From the NCBI GenBank assembly GCA_947500295.1, contig CANMRM010000004.1:62001-126000 (forward strand): DNA of 64,000 bases. The letters run 5' to 3'. This DNA comes from an uncultured Kordiimonas sp. Lineage in GTDB: Bacteria; Pseudomonadota; Alphaproteobacteria; Sphingomonadales; Kordiimonadaceae. The position numbers and the translations under genes are program-made. Of the stretch, positions 35,076 through 44,503 are shown in pieces. The notes under the pieces are model-generated. The model was not told the origin of the DNA and searched no databases. It saw only the letters and a program-made list of their open reading frames with translations. Position 1 is the first letter of the stretch. Every line of letters starts with the position of its first letter.

Positions 35076-36085
35076 CAGTAAATCAGCTCATCTTCGCCTT
35101 TGTTGTCGGACAGCAGAATTTCTCCGGCTTCTGCCAGGTCTTTCGCTTTATTCACCATGTCCATCTGGGCATCATCCACATCGCGCAGGCGCACTGGGCC
35201 CATCGCTTCCATATCTTCTCGAAGGATCTTGGCGGCTCGCTCCGACATGTTTGAGAAAAAGAGGTCACGGAGCGTGTCCGAGGCACCTTTCATACCGAGA
35301 GCGAGTTTGTCTTTATCCACGTTACGCAGCAGTGTTTGCACGCCGCTTGGGTCGAGGTTTGCCAGGTCCTCGAAGGTAAACATCAGCGCACGAATGCGCT
35401 CAGCACTGTCACGGTTGCGATCTTCAAGAGCTGCGAGGAAACGGGACTCGGCGCTTCGGTCAAGAAAGTTGAAAATTTCAGCGATGGTTTCGTGACTGTC
35501 GCGCTGGCTCGTCCGGGCCAGATTGTTCATAAACTCGACACGAAGCGTTTGCTCCACCTTGTCAAGAATATCCTTCTGTACAGATTCCATCCGAAGCATG
35601 CGCATGATAACTTCCATGGAGAAATCTTCCGGCAGCACCGACAAAACGCGGGCCGCATGCTCGGCTTTGATTTTCTGGAGAACCACAGCCACAGTTTGTG
35701 GATACTCATTCTTCAGATAGCTCGCGAGCACCATCTCGTTGACGTTCCCAAGCTTGTCCCACATGGTGCGTCCTGCCGGCCCGCGGATTTCATCCATGAT
35801 TTGCTGCACGCGGTCACCGGGCAACATCTTACCCAGAAGGCGTTCCGTGCTCTCGAACGAGCCATTGAGGTTGCCAACTGTTGATACCTGTGAAGCAAAC
35901 TCTACAAACAGGTCTTCAACGTCGAGTGCATTCACCGCACCAAGGTTGGACATGTGCTGGGATAGCTCTTTGATTTCATCGTCGCTCAATGCTTCCCAAA
36001 TGGCGCGACCATAGTCCTCGCCAATTGCCAACATGAAGGCAGCTGCCTTTTGTGCGCCGCTTAATTTACCTACTTCAATGCTCAC
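35075..36085 (-). CDS. fliG: Flagellar switch/rotor protein FliG
   Basis: Torque-generating rotor protein of 336 residues starting at GTG 36085 behind GAGGA. The three domains are present: FliF-binding N-domain ([18 protein letters not shown]), middle domain with the EHPQ-like motif ([13 protein letters not shown]), and the C-domain with charged torque helix ([20 protein letters not shown]). The order fliF-fliG-fliH-fliN matches the Caulobacter class II operon. Confidence 0.96.
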   Translation of the reverse strand: MSIEVGKLSGAQKAAAFMLAIGEDYGRAIWEALSDDEIKELSQHMSNLGAVNALDVEDLFVEFASQVSTVGNLNGSFESTERLLGKMLPGDRVQQIMDEIRGPAGRTMWDKLGNVNEMVLASYLKNEYPQTVAVVLQKIKAEHAARVLSVLPEDFSMEVIMRMLRMESVQKDILDKVEQTLRVEFMNNLARTSQRDSHETIAEIFNFLDRSAESRFLAALEDRNRDSAERIRALMFTFEDLANLDPSGVQTLLRNVDKDKLALGMKGASDTLRDLFFSNMSERAAKILREDMEAMGPVRLRDVDDAQMDMVNKAKDLAEAGEILLSDNKGEDELIY

Positions 36086-36127
36086 TTCAGGTCCTCGATT
36101 GTCCCACTCGGGCCGCTGTTGCGCTGG

Positions 36128-37825
36128 TTAGTCTGCATAGAGCCAATGCCGAACAATCGAGACCGATTCATCCGGATTGGTTTTAATGATGTTAGCCACT
36201 TTCTTGACGGCCGACTCCTGAATGCGGCCTTCCACCTGCGCCACGTCGATGCGGGTGTCTGTCCCCATCTGGTCCAGGCTCAGCTGGCCCTGCTGCCGTG
36301 CGGCCAGAACCATGGCGGAGGCAGTTTCGTCGCCTTCGGCAGCCGCGGCCATAATGTCTGGCGTTAACTGCTGAGGGCCGGTGATTGCTGGCGTATCGGG
36401 TACGTTGTTTTCGATCTGGGCGGGGTCAGGTGGCGGCGGTGCGTCCGGGATCGCTTCAATGACCCGGATCACCAATGGCCGAACCACCAGCAAGATGACC
36501 AGAATGATTGCGACAAAGGACCCGCCGGTTGACAGTATGTCCACCAGGTCCTGCTTGTTCAGGCCAAACATGCTGAAGGCTGCCGCCGCTTCTGCGAGAG
36601 GGGCAGGGTCCACAAAACGCATGCTTTGGACAACAACACTGTCACCCCTGTTGGTATCATAGGGGATTGCGCTTTCAACCAGCTGCTGCAGTTGCTGAAT
36701 TTCACCGTTGTCACGGTCCTGATAAGCAGTGGTGTTGCCATCACCATCCAGCGTGCGGATGCCATCAACCAGGACGGAGACCCGGATCTGTGTGACCTGA
36801 CCAGGTTCCTGCACGGTGACTGTTTCGGTTTTCGAGTTTTCAAAATTTGTGGTTTCTTCGGTGGTCTGGCTGTTGCTGCCATTGCCGCCTCCAACACCAC
36901 CCGCGTCAGGCAGTGCGTTTGCAACGGTTACCTGCCCACCGACATTGTCGGTTTCAGAGGATGTTTGTTCAACCACATTTGAAGACAGAACGACCTGATT
37001 ATTGGGGTCATATACCGTTTGACTGGTGGTCTGACGGCTCATGTCCATATCGACCGACACCTCGGCACGGACCCGACCGTCACCCACGCGGCGGGCAAGC
37101 AGCTGCTCGATTTTTTGCCGATATTGCCTTTCTTTTGAAAGACGCGCTTCCTCAAGGTTCGACAGGCTTGCAAGGTCGCCTTCTTCTGCGCCGTCAACCA
37201 GCAAGCGACCCATTGTATCAGATATGGTGACCCGGTCTGGGGAGAGCCCCGGAACCGCTGAGGCAACCAGCGACTGAATTGCCTGTGCCTGCGACTGTCC
37301 GAGGGCGCCATTGGTCTTGAGCAGGATGGACGCCGAAGGTCCCTGCGATTCACGCTGGAACGGGCGTCGCTCTGGCATCACGATGTGGACGCGGGCTTCC
37401 GAAACCGATCGGATATTCTTGATGGTACGAGCCAGTTCGCCTTCAATCGCTCTCACATAGTTGACGTTCAGCTCAAAGCTTGTGCGGCCGAAGCTCGATT
37501 CCTGATCAAAAATTTCTTTTCCGACAACGCCGCCTGACAGGCCTTCACCGGCCAGCAGCAATCGTAGTCTGTCAACCTGGTCCTGCGGTACCCGTACGAT
37601 CCGACCGCCTGCGCTGGTTTCATACTGGATGCCATCGGCTTCCAGACGTTGAGCGATAGAGGCGGCGTCAGCCGGGTCAAGGTCCGTGTATAGAGGGGTC
37701 ATCGGGGAGGTGCGCATGCCGCCGCCAACAATGAAAAGGAAGGCCAGAGTGCCGGCACCCACGAGCGAAATCAGGAGCAGTCGACCAGTGCCGAGATTCC
37801 GCAAAAACTGAAGAAAGCTATCCAA
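36128..37825 (-). CDS. fliF: Flagellar MS-ring protein FliF
   Basis: 565-residue MS-ring protein, first structure assembled in the basal body. It starts at TTG 37825; no ATG fits the conserved N-terminus FLRNLGTGRLLLI. TM1 is at about 16-36, the YscJ ring-building motifs follow (TPLYTDLDPADAASIAQRLE; LLAGEGLSGGVVG), then a Gly/Asn/Gln-rich loop (about 300-335), TM2 near 425-450 (FVAIILVILLVVRPLVI) and the FliG-binding tail (NPDESVSIVRHWLY). First gene of a roughly 12.4-kb operon with a CtrA-like box upstream. Confidence 0.96.
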   Translation of the reverse strand: MDSFLQFLRNLGTGRLLLISLVGAGTLAFLFIVGGGMRTSPMTPLYTDLDPADAASIAQRLEADGIQYETSAGGRIVRVPQDQVDRLRLLLAGEGLSGGVVGKEIFDQESSFGRTSFELNVNYVRAIEGELARTIKNIRSVSEARVHIVMPERRPFQRESQGPSASILLKTNGALGQSQAQAIQSLVASAVPGLSPDRVTISDTMGRLLVDGAEEGDLASLSNLEEARLSKERQYRQKIEQLLARRVGDGRVRAEVSVDMDMSRQTTSQTVYDPNNQVVLSSNVVEQTSSETDNVGGQVTVANALPDAGGVGGGNGSNSQTTEETTNFENSKTETVTVQEPGQVTQIRVSVLVDGIRTLDGDGNTTAYQDRDNGEIQQLQQLVESAIPYDTNRGDSVVVQSMRFVDPAPLAEAAAAFSMFGLNKQDLVDILSTGGSFVAIILVILLVVRPLVIRVIEAIPDAPPPPDPAQIENNVPDTPAITGPQQLTPDIMAAAAEGDETASAMVLAARQQGQLSLDQMGTDTRIDVAQVEGRIQESAVKKVANIIKTNPDESVSIVRHWLYAD

Positions 37826-37898
37826 AGTACAATCCGGTTTTTATCAAACGAGCAATGCAATTTTTTTTGGTTGTTGGCTGAGGAATACGCCATCAAGG

Positions 37899-37913
37899 TA
37901 AACAGATCGTTAA
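37899..37913 (-). promoter_or_regulatory. CtrA-like box upstream of fliF
   Basis: On the minus strand this reads TTAA-N7-TTTA, seven of eight consensus bases at exact spacing, 74 bases before the fliF start. In Caulobacter the fliF operon is a direct CtrA target, so both position and sequence fit. Confidence 0.55.
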
Positions 37914-38002
37914 ATCTAGGCAAAAGTTGCCTATTAATTGTCGCGATTGTAAAGAAAAATAAATTGACGCCCGGAACCGGGGGGATCAGGAAGGGGATCG
38001 CA

Positions 38003-38287
38003 TCAGGTATCTGCCTTCTGGCTGCGATATTTCTGAATACGAGTCGCACGCAGTCCCGGAACCCCATTGCTTTCTATAGCTTGTTGCCAGCCAAGAAATT
38101 CCTCTACGGAGAGGGAATACCGTTCGCAGGCTTCTGTCAGGCTGATATGGCCAGCTTGAACAGCATAAACCACCTGCGCCTTGCGGCGAGCAACCCAGCG
38201 TTTGGTGTTGGGGCACGGTAAGTCGAAAGCTACTGACTTGCCGACGTTATCGCTGCCTGATCCGGTATTTTTACTGGCGATGTTCAT
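38003..38287 (-). CDS. sciP: CtrA inhibitor SciP (DUF1153 family)
   Basis: 94-residue helix-turn-helix protein of the DUF1153 family. The core LPCPNTKRWVARRKAQVVYA, then ISLTEACERYSLSVEEFLGW and GLRATRIQKYRSQ, is characteristic of SciP. In Caulobacter SciP binds CtrA and blocks its recruitment of RNA polymerase during early S phase, and its gene is itself CtrA-activated. It lies alone between the fliF operon and flgE, with a possible CtrA box 75 bases upstream. Confidence 0.93.
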   Translation of the reverse strand: MNIASKNTGSGSDNVGKSVAFDLPCPNTKRWVARRKAQVVYAVQAGHISLTEACERYSLSVEEFLGWQQAIESNGVPGLRATRIQKYRSQKADT

Positions 38288-38361
38288 GCCTGAGTTTCAG
38301 TGCCTTTTAGCTCGTTAGAATCGGTTTTTCTTTGGATGAGACCATTTTAGCGAGCGGCTGT

Positions 38362-38376
38362 TTAACAAAGACCTAA
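38362..38376. promoter_or_regulatory. Possible CtrA box upstream of sciP
   Basis: TTAA-N7-CTAA, seven of eight consensus bases, 75 bases before the sciP ATG. The region is AT-rich, so chance matches are more likely than at the fliF or cheA sites. No other gene needs this promoter. Confidence 0.35.
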
Positions 38377-38418
38377 TAGATAAAATTGTAACTAAATTTC
38401 TTTAAGCATCTGTAATTA

Positions 38419-38455
38419 AACAATAAATAAAGCGGGCGACTTGAGGTCGCCCGCT
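38419..38455 (-). terminator. Terminator of the fliK-flgD-flgE operon
   Basis: A ten-base stem (38431-38440 with 38446-38455, core GCGGGCGAC, five-base loop) is followed on the minus strand by TTTATTTATTG. It lies 27 bases after the flgE stop. Confidence 0.88.
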
Positions 38456-38481
38456 CGGTGCAAAAGAGTGGATCAGACGGT

Positions 38482-39834
38482 TTACAGTCTGGTCAGTTCT
38501 TCAAGGATCTCGTCAGATGTAGTGATGATCCGGGTGGATGCAGAAAATGCCCGCTGGACCTTGATCAGTTCCGAAAACTCGTTGGCAAGATCAACCGTTG
38601 ACTGCTCCAGCGAGTTTGGTGCGACGTTACCTGCTCCACCAAAGCCAGCTTGCTGCAGGGCGAAATCGCCAGAGAAATCAGAGATGCCAAACGCGTTACC
38701 CTGGCGACGGGTCAGGCCGTCCGGATTCTGGAAAATGGCTACAGGCAGCTGGAACACATCTAGAGCCAGACCATTATCAAACAGGGCCGTCACAACACCG
38801 TCTTCGCCGATCGAAACACCGTTAACATTGTCAAAGGAAGCACCATCCGCCGCAGAGGAGATCAGAGTGGAAATACTGTCAAACTGGGAGAAGCCATTGG
38901 CTTCGCCGTCAGTGCCAAAGTCAAAGACAATTGCACCCGGATCAACAATCGTGTCTCCGGCGCTGTCATAGTCGATGGAAAGGGTGCCGCCCGGCAGGGT
39001 AACTGCGCCGCCCGCTGCAATATCAGTCAGGGAACTGCTGGCAATGTTCAATGTACCATCGGGATTGAAAGTCAGATTGCCCTGAGCGATGCGACCGTCC
39101 GGATAGGTTGTTGAGTCCAGGACAGATGGATCATCAAATGAAAGCTCATATTCCCAGTCATTCGGCCCGGTTTTTACCGACGAAAAGACCAGCGTGTGCG
39201 AGCGACCAAGGCTGTCAAAAATCTGGAGGTTGGTTTCGAAATCAGGCGCAACCGTTCCGGCAGCAATGTCACCGGCGGTGTAAGCCGCCGTTGTGCTGGT
39301 GCTGGCCTGAAGGTTGGCGCGCAATGAAATTGCCGATGTGGCGTCACCAAAACCGTTCAAAGTGTTGATGTTAATCGGCTCCAGAAGCGACTGATCATTC
39401 TGGTTCGATGGGATGTCGCCGTTTCCGTCCAGCGGCCAGCCCATCAAGAAATGACCGGCAGTATTCTGAAAAAAGCCTTCGGCGTCCTGTGTGAAGGCAC
39501 CTGCGCGAGTATAGATAAACTCGCCTGTTGCATCGTTGGCGGTGTCAGAATTTCGCACAACAAAGAAGCCAGCACCATCAATTGACAGATCTGTCTGAGA
39601 CCCTGAAGGCTGCAAAAGACCCTGTTTTGATACCAGCGTTTGCGAAAAGGCCCGCACGCCACCTGGCGAATAGGATGACAGCGCGGCTGTTTCCGTAACC
39701 AGAGTTGAAAATCTCGACCGGGTTTCCTTGTACCCGATCGTGTTTACGTTCGTGATGTTATCGGCAATGACGCCAACGCCTTCTGTAAAGGCCTGAAGTC
39801 CCGATACACCTGCTGCCAAAGCAGTAAATGCCAT
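38482..39834 (-). CDS. flgE: Flagellar hook protein FlgE
   Basis: 450-residue hook subunit. The N-terminal rod-type helix with VIADNITNVNTIGYKETRSR and the C-terminal helix SELIKVQRAFSASTRIITTS are the conserved D0 parts. The middle is a variable Gly/Ser/Asp-rich region with FlgE domain motifs (FDSLGRSHTLVF). A GGAG site stands before ATG 39834. It follows flgD by 122 bases, an unusually long gap in which I see no clear promoter. Confidence 0.96.
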   Translation of the reverse strand: MAFTALAAGVSGLQAFTEGVGVIADNITNVNTIGYKETRSRFSTLVTETAALSSYSPGGVRAFSQTLVSKQGLLQPSGSQTDLSIDGAGFFVVRNSDTANDATGEFIYTRAGAFTQDAEGFFQNTAGHFLMGWPLDGNGDIPSNQNDQSLLEPININTLNGFGDATSAISLRANLQASTSTTAAYTAGDIAAGTVAPDFETNLQIFDSLGRSHTLVFSSVKTGPNDWEYELSFDDPSVLDSTTYPDGRIAQGNLTFNPDGTLNIASSSLTDIAAGGAVTLPGGTLSIDYDSAGDTIVDPGAIVFDFGTDGEANGFSQFDSISTLISSAADGASFDNVNGVSIGEDGVVTALFDNGLALDVFQLPVAIFQNPDGLTRRQGNAFGISDFSGDFALQQAGFGGAGNVAPNSLEQSTVDLANEFSELIKVQRAFSASTRIITTSDEILEELTRL

Positions 39835-39956
39835 TTTTTAATCTCCTACACTCTCTTGCGTTTTCACGTGCTGTAGGCTTTCTGCTCATGTCCCCCTTGG
39901 CCATGGCTGGCCGCCGGGATGGTTGGCCGGGCGCTTCGGTCCGGCTATGGTTTCAG

Positions 39957-40613
39957 CTAACCGTTATGGATCAGCTCAATGATTTCTGTTTGACCAACCT
40001 GATTTGGGCCGATCGTAAATAGTGGTTCGAAGCCACTGGTGTCGACGGCGGTTATGGTTTCCTGCACAAAGACGTTGGGCGCCAGTTCGTTGCCGTCTTC
40101 ATTCTTGGCAACAATATTCAGTGTGTAGTCACCATCAGCAGCCAGGACACCTGTGGAATCAAGCCCATCCCAGTTGAATTCGTGGAAGCCAAGCCCGGTT
40201 TCACCGACTTCGGAGTAAACGACATTGCCTTCGCTGTCGTGAACCTCGAGCGTCAGTGAATCTGTTGCAGCTGTGTTTTGGTACTGCCATGTGATGCCTG
40301 TGCCGTCATGGTCACCCTTGTCACGGAAGGCGAGGGCATCATTGCCCAGATAGCTGCCGCTGGATGCCAGGTTTTGCAGGCGGGTCAGGTTGGCCAGAAG
40401 CTCAAGGTTTTGGTTTGTCTGAATTTGCTGTTCCACACCGGTGAATGCCACCAATTGATTGGTAAACTCGCCGCTGTCCATCGGATCAAGGGGGTCCTGG
40501 TTCTGCAACTGTGTTGTAAGCAGCGTCAGGAAGTCATCGAAATCTTCTGCGAGCTTCTTGGCGTCCGCGCCGGCGGCGCCATTTGCTGTTGCTGCTGCTA
40601 CTGCGTCAATCAT
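39957..40613 (-). CDS. flgD: Hook-capping protein FlgD
   Basis: Scaffold that caps the growing hook, 218 residues. The conserved N-terminal block is FLTLLTTQLQNQDPLDPMDS followed by FTNQLVAFTGVEQQIQTNQN. A FlgD Ig/tudor-type C-terminal half follows with the usual HEFNWDGLDSTG. It is the middle gene of fliK-flgD-flgE and starts 16 bases after the fliK stop. Confidence 0.95.
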   Translation of the reverse strand: MIDAVAAATANGAAGADAKKLAEDFDDFLTLLTTQLQNQDPLDPMDSGEFTNQLVAFTGVEQQIQTNQNLELLANLTRLQNLASSGSYLGNDALAFRDKGDHDGTGITWQYQNTAATDSLTLEVHDSEGNVVYSEVGETGLGFHEFNWDGLDSTGVLAADGDYTLNIVAKNEDGNELAPNVFVQETITAVDTSGFEPLFTIGPNQVGQTEIIELIHNG

Positions 40614-40629
40614 CTGCTTCGTCCGTTTC

Positions 40630-42453
40630 CTATACTCTCACGTCAAGGCCGGTTTCCGGCGTCACGTGAGCGAGAATTTCTTCCAGGTCAACCTCTTCGA
40701 CGACCTCGTCCATCAGCGCGTCTCCGTCTTCCTCAGGCCCCGCATGCCGACCTTGCTGCTCTTTCAACCGGTCTTCCTGCATGGCTTCGGCAAAGGCGCG
40801 ACCTGCGCTTTCTTCACCGCCGCTATCGAGCGAAAAGCTGATGGCACCTGGCTCGGTTTTGTGACCGCCCGCTTCGACCGCCCGCTCAAGCCCGCGAACC
40901 TCCCGTTGCAGGAGCTCAAGCGTTTCAGGTCTCTCGGCGATCACCTGGGATTTCACGAGGCCGTTTTGTGCAAAGGTCAACTTTACGGTGACGCGGCCCA
41001 GTTCAGGCGGGTCCATCCGCATGGAAAACTGGTTGTCACCGGCTTTCACCGCACGTGTAATGTTGATGTTGAGCTGCTTTGCCACTTGCTGGCCCAACAC
41101 CGGGTCAGGGCGCCCGCCCAGCAGGCCCATGCCACCAAGAGGGTTGCCTTGGCCGGACAGGCTGTTGAGGCCGCTGGAAATCAGGCTGGCTGAAAAGCTC
41201 TCGGGCCAACCTGCCGCACGCTCGGGAGTGGTCCAGGGAGAAACCCAATCGACACTTTGCCTTGGTGGTGCCGTGACAACCGGCGCCGAAGGTGAAGCTG
41301 TCGATATTGACTGTGCGGTTTCCCTTGCTGTTGAGGTTTTTTCCGATTCAGCGCTGCGTTTTCCTTCTGCAGCTGATGGGCTCGTTGCCGCTTGTGCAGT
41401 TGCAGCTGCGGCGGTTGCAGTCTGGCTGTTGGTCTGTGCCTGTGCCGGTGTGAATTGTGCGCCAGCTTTGGCGGAGTTGGCTTTTTTCTGGGCGACTGCC
41501 AGAATCTGGCCATCGGCTTCTGCCTGATCTTCGGATGCCGCGTCCGCCATTGCGGATGCTGACTGGGTGTTTGAATTAATCGTCTCAGCTGTCCGGTTGA
41601 AACCTGTTTCCCTGGCTAACGCTGATTCGGAATTGGCATGATGCGCAGCGCCTGGGGCTGCAGTCAATGCTTGCCGAGCGGCCACACTGCCTTCAATGGT
41701 TTCGGTCGCGTCACCCGATACGACGGAGTGTTGTGCGCTGGTTGCCTGTGCGGCAAGTGACATCCCAACTTGGCCATCTATACCTGATTGAAGGGTCCCG
41801 GAAGACCCGCCGAGCGTTAGCCCGCCTGCGTTACCTTTAAGCGCTTCTGGAATTTGCGCGTTTTCACCAAACAAAAATAGAAGGTCTTTTACAGGCAGAA
41901 TATGGCCGGATTGACTGGTTGCCGCCGCAATTGATGACGCAGTGGCTCCCTGGCTCAGTTGGTCACCACTCTGAAGTCCGGCAAAGGCTTGCGGCAGTGC
42001 CGCTTGCAGGGCCTGCAGGTTTTCAGGCGTTAGCTGCAGCGGCGCCGCTCGATAGTCAACAGCCAGGGAAAATGCGGCAAGGTGTTCAGGAACCGAGGCT
42101 TCGCCATCCGCCCCGGCAAGGTCAAATTGGTTGAGTGCACCTTCACTACCCCACAATGCTGCGAGAGAAATTGGGCGCAGCGCCTGCTCAACAGGGCTGA
42201 CAGCCAGAGAATAGTCTTCGGGCGCGGCGCTGAAGGGCTGAACGTCAGTTTTGGAGAGATCAACGACACCGGTTGTGTTCGCTGATGACTTTCCGTTTTC
42301 AACTGATTGCAAATATCCGCGAAAAAGAGCGGAATAGTCTTGCTGTATGTCGCCCGCGGCGTCCTGGATGCCAAACATGGCAGCGACGGACTGGGGGGAT
42401 GTGGCGCCAAACGCCTGCATCAGTTGCATCATCGGGGTTTCGACAGGGTTCAT
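40630..42453 (-). CDS. fliK: Hook-length control protein FliK
   Basis: 607 residues. The first 440 are Ala/Gln/Ser-rich and low-complexity, the secreted ruler part. The C-terminal Flg_hook domain (about 470-560) has the diagnostic FSMRMDPPELGRVTVKLTF and RPETLELLQREVRGLERAV and ends with an acidic tail. In other bacteria this domain switches export specificity when the hook reaches its length. It is the first gene of the sigma-54-driven operon. Confidence 0.93.
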   Translation of the reverse strand: MNPVETPMMQLMQAFGATSPQSVAAMFGIQDAAGDIQQDYSALFRGYLQSVENGKSSANTTGVVDLSKTDVQPFSAAPEDYSLAVSPVEQALRPISLAALWGSEGALNQFDLAGADGEASVPEHLAAFSLAVDYRAAPLQLTPENLQALQAALPQAFAGLQSGDQLSQGATASSIAAATSQSGHILPVKDLLFLFGENAQIPEALKGNAGGLTLGGSSGTLQSGIDGQVGMSLAAQATSAQHSVVSGDATETIEGSVAARQALTAAPGAAHHANSESALARETGFNRTAETINSNTQSASAMADAASEDQAEADGQILAVAQKKANSAKAGAQFTPAQAQTNSQTATAAAATAQAATSPSAAEGKRSAESEKTSTARETAQSISTASPSAPVVTAPPRQSVDWVSPWTTPERAAGWPESFSASLISSGLNSLSGQGNPLGGMGLLGGRPDPVLGQQVAKQLNINITRAVKAGDNQFSMRMDPPELGRVTVKLTFAQNGLVKSQVIAERPETLELLQREVRGLERAVEAGGHKTEPGAISFSLDSGGEESAGRAFAEAMQEDRLKEQQGRHAGPEEDGDALMDEVVEEVDLEEILAHVTPETGLDVRV

Positions 42454-42522
42454 CTAATCATTACTTGCTTCTTCGATGTTCCGCCATTTCTGTGGCCCGG
42501 CCATTCGTGTCGCCTCTCAATA

Positions 42523-42538
42523 AGCAAACCGTGGGCCA
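42523..42538 (-). promoter_or_regulatory. Sigma-54 promoter of fliK-flgD-flgE
   Basis: On the minus strand TGGCCCACGGTTTGCT matches the -24/-12 consensus (TGGC, then TTGC with GG-N10-GC spacing). The expected start is near 42511, leaving about 58 bases to the fliK ATG. The activator FlbD is encoded in the same window. Confidence 0.78.
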
Positions 42539-42653
42539 ATTTTGTTAGTGGTGTAACAAACGCCATGTTTTCAACGAGTCGCGGCAATTCAGGGAAACAG
42601 CGCACGGAATAGCGTGCAATTCTGCCGACCAAATTTGCCCACCCTTTTTTTCC

Positions 42654-42663
42654 TGCCGCGGCA
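42654..42663. promoter_or_regulatory. Palindrome TGCCGCGGCA, candidate FlbD (ftr-like) site
   Basis: A perfect 10-base palindrome within an imperfect longer one (TTCCTGCC and GGCAAGGAA), about 145 bases upstream of the expected sigma-54 start. Caulobacter FlbD binds GC-rich palindromic ftr sites near that distance. The match to ftr is from memory of its general form only. Confidence 0.35.
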
Positions 42664-42781
42664 AGGAAAGCCGGAATCCCTTGCCTCCTTGGCGAAAGCT
42701 CCTTATATGGCAGGCAGAAACTAATCATGACGGAGCTGGTCATGATTTACCGGCCCGGACGGTGCCTTTCAGGAGTGAACA

Positions 42782-43933
42782 ATGGCGAACGCGCCGACAA
42801 ACAGCCTTGGCTTCAATCGACCACCTGCAGAAACGCGGGTGGTGGTGGCGATGTCTGGCGGCGTTGACAGTTCTGTAACCGCGGCACTCCTGGCGGAAGA
42901 AGGTTATGACGTCGTCGGTATTACGTTGCAGCTATATGACCACGGTGTTGCCGTGCAGAAAAAAGGCAGCTGTTGTGCGGGTCAGGACATTCATGACGCA
43001 CGCCGTGTGTCCGAAGAACTTGGTATCCCGCATTATGTTCTGGACTATGAAAGCCGGTTCAAAAACCAGGTGATGGAAGAGTTCGCTGACAGTTACATAA
43101 AGGGTGAAACGCCTATCCCCTGTGTGCGCTGTAATCAGACAGTAAAGTTCAAGGACCTGCTGGAAACGGCAAAGGATCTGGGTGCGGACTGTATGGCGAC
43201 CGGCCACTATGTTCAGCGCGTTGTTGGCCCGGATGGCAAAGCGCAACTGGTGCGCGGCATCGATCAGGGCAAAGACCAAAGCTATTTCCTGTTTGCGACC
43301 ACGCAGGAGCAGGTAGATTTTCTGCGGTTTCCCCTGGGCGGTCTGGACAAGGATCAAACCCGCGAACACGCAGAACGTTTTGGCCTCATTGTTGCTGACA
43401 AGCCCGACAGCCAGGACATCTGTTTTGTGCCGGAAGGTCGCTATGTTGACGTAATTGAACGCCTTCGCCCAGGTGCAATGGAGCCCGGCAAGATCGTGGA
43501 TCTGGAGGGCAATGTGCTTGGGGAGCACCAGGGCATTGTTCGCTTCACGATCGGGCAGCGCCGGGGTATCGGCGTCGGCGGTACGGCAGATCCCCTGTAT
43601 GTTTTGAAACTGGATCCTATCACTAAACGCGTCATTGTTGGCCCGAAAGAGGCACTGCAGACCCGCGAGATCTGGGTGAAGGATGTGAGCTGGATCGGTG
43701 AGGAAGTTCCGGGCCAGGGTTTGCCAATCGTCGCAAAAATCCGGTCCACCCGACCCGGCGTGCCCGCCACCATTTTTATGGAGCCGTCAGGACGCGCGCG
43801 CCTTGTTCTAGAAGAGGCAGAGGCGGGGGTTTCACCGGGGCAGGCGGCCGTGTTTTATGACGGTGATCGTGTTCTCGGCGGTGGCTGGATTGCGGGTGCG
43901 ATCAGCACAGACCCGCGCCTTGCCGCAGCATAA
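42782..43933 (+). CDS. mnmA: tRNA-specific 2-thiouridylase MnmA
   Basis: Adds sulfur to U34 of tRNA-Lys, -Glu and -Gln. The 383-residue protein has the PP-loop [20 protein letters not shown], the first catalytic Cys in [24 protein letters not shown], and the second Cys in [11 protein letters not shown]. Length is normal, with a short N-terminal extension. It is transcribed alone; CAGGAG precedes the ATG. Confidence 0.97.
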   Translation: MANAPTNSLGFNRPPAETRVVVAMSGGVDSSVTAALLAEEGYDVVGITLQLYDHGVAVQKKGSCCAGQDIHDARRVSEELGIPHYVLDYESRFKNQVMEEFADSYIKGETPIPCVRCNQTVKFKDLLETAKDLGADCMATGHYVQRVVGPDGKAQLVRGIDQGKDQSYFLFATTQEQVDFLRFPLGGLDKDQTREHAERFGLIVADKPDSQDICFVPEGRYVDVIERLRPGAMEPGKIVDLEGNVLGEHQGIVRFTIGQRRGIGVGGTADPLYVLKLDPITKRVIVGPKEALQTREIWVKDVSWIGEEVPGQGLPIVAKIRSTRPGVPATIFMEPSGRARLVLEEAEAGVSPGQAAVFYDGDRVLGGGWIAGAISTDPRLAAA

Positions 43934-43948
43934 CAAGCCTGGTCACGT

Positions 43949-44419
43949 TTAACGCGCAGCAATATCTGCCTGTAATTCAGTCGGGACTTCTGTATCGGCA
44001 ACCCGCTCAAAACGGGCCGTGCGGCCAAACAGGGATACGCCGACGTAGCCGCGCATTTTCAGAATGGTGCCGTCTTTCTCAAGCTCCATTTTGGCGCTGT
44101 ACGTTTTGCCGTTGTCAGGGTCATAGACCTTGCCGTCTTTCCAGCGATTTTTCTTCGGCACATACTCGAAGTCCCAGAGAAATGTGATGCCCTTCAGGGT
44201 GCGGCTGCGTAGCGCCGGGTCCGGGTTATTCCTGTCAACATCGGGTTTTTCACCCCACCGGGTGATGCCTTCGATGCCATTGTTGGTGCTGGCCTGTAGT
44301 TCAAAAATCCCGGTCCGGTCTTCGTTCCACCAAAGTCCGTAATACTCTTCTGCGCCCTCCGCTTTCGCGGCGGCAGATGTCATAACAAGAACGGTCAAAA
44401 TAAGAAGCTGTCGCAACAT
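43949..44419 (-). CDS. Exported DUF2147 protein
   Basis: 156 residues with a signal peptide (MLRQLLILTVLVMTSAAAKA) and the DUF2147 core: GLWWNEDRTGIFEL, a central LKGITFLWDFEYVPKKNRWK, then GKVYDPDNGKTYSAKM and LKMRGYVGVSLFGRTARFERV. DUF2147 proteins are small periplasmic beta-barrel-like folds of unknown function. It is convergent with mnmA and downstream of maeA on the same strand. Confidence 0.85.
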   Translation of the reverse strand: MLRQLLILTVLVMTSAAAKAEGAEEYYGLWWNEDRTGIFELQASTNNGIEGITRWGEKPDVDRNNPDPALRSRTLKGITFLWDFEYVPKKNRWKDGKVYDPDNGKTYSAKMELEKDGTILKMRGYVGVSLFGRTARFERVADTEVPTELQADIAAR

Positions 44420-44503
44420 TGTAGGTTCCCCGATTATCCTGCCCCCATACCAATAAACGGTATGAAGGCCATGTTGGTTCGTATGCCGAGTGGGCGCAGG
44501 GCG

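Larger units (their letters stand above)
42454..42781. other. Divergent intergenic region fliK/mnmA (328 bases)
   Basis: No gene is seen here. The region holds the sigma-54 promoter for fliK (42523-42538), a palindrome TGCCGCGGCA at 42654-42663 that could be an FlbD enhancer site, and the mnmA leader, which ends in a CAGGAG ribosome site just before 42782. Confidence 0.7.

Noticed and set aside
38402-38419. TTAA pair at 38402 and 38416 as a CtrA box
   Set aside because: The spacing is 10 bases, not 7, in a very AT-rich stretch where such pairs arise by chance.
40459-41193. A 244-codon open frame on the plus strand
   Set aside because: Antisense to fliK and flgD; no ribosome site and no recognisable domain.
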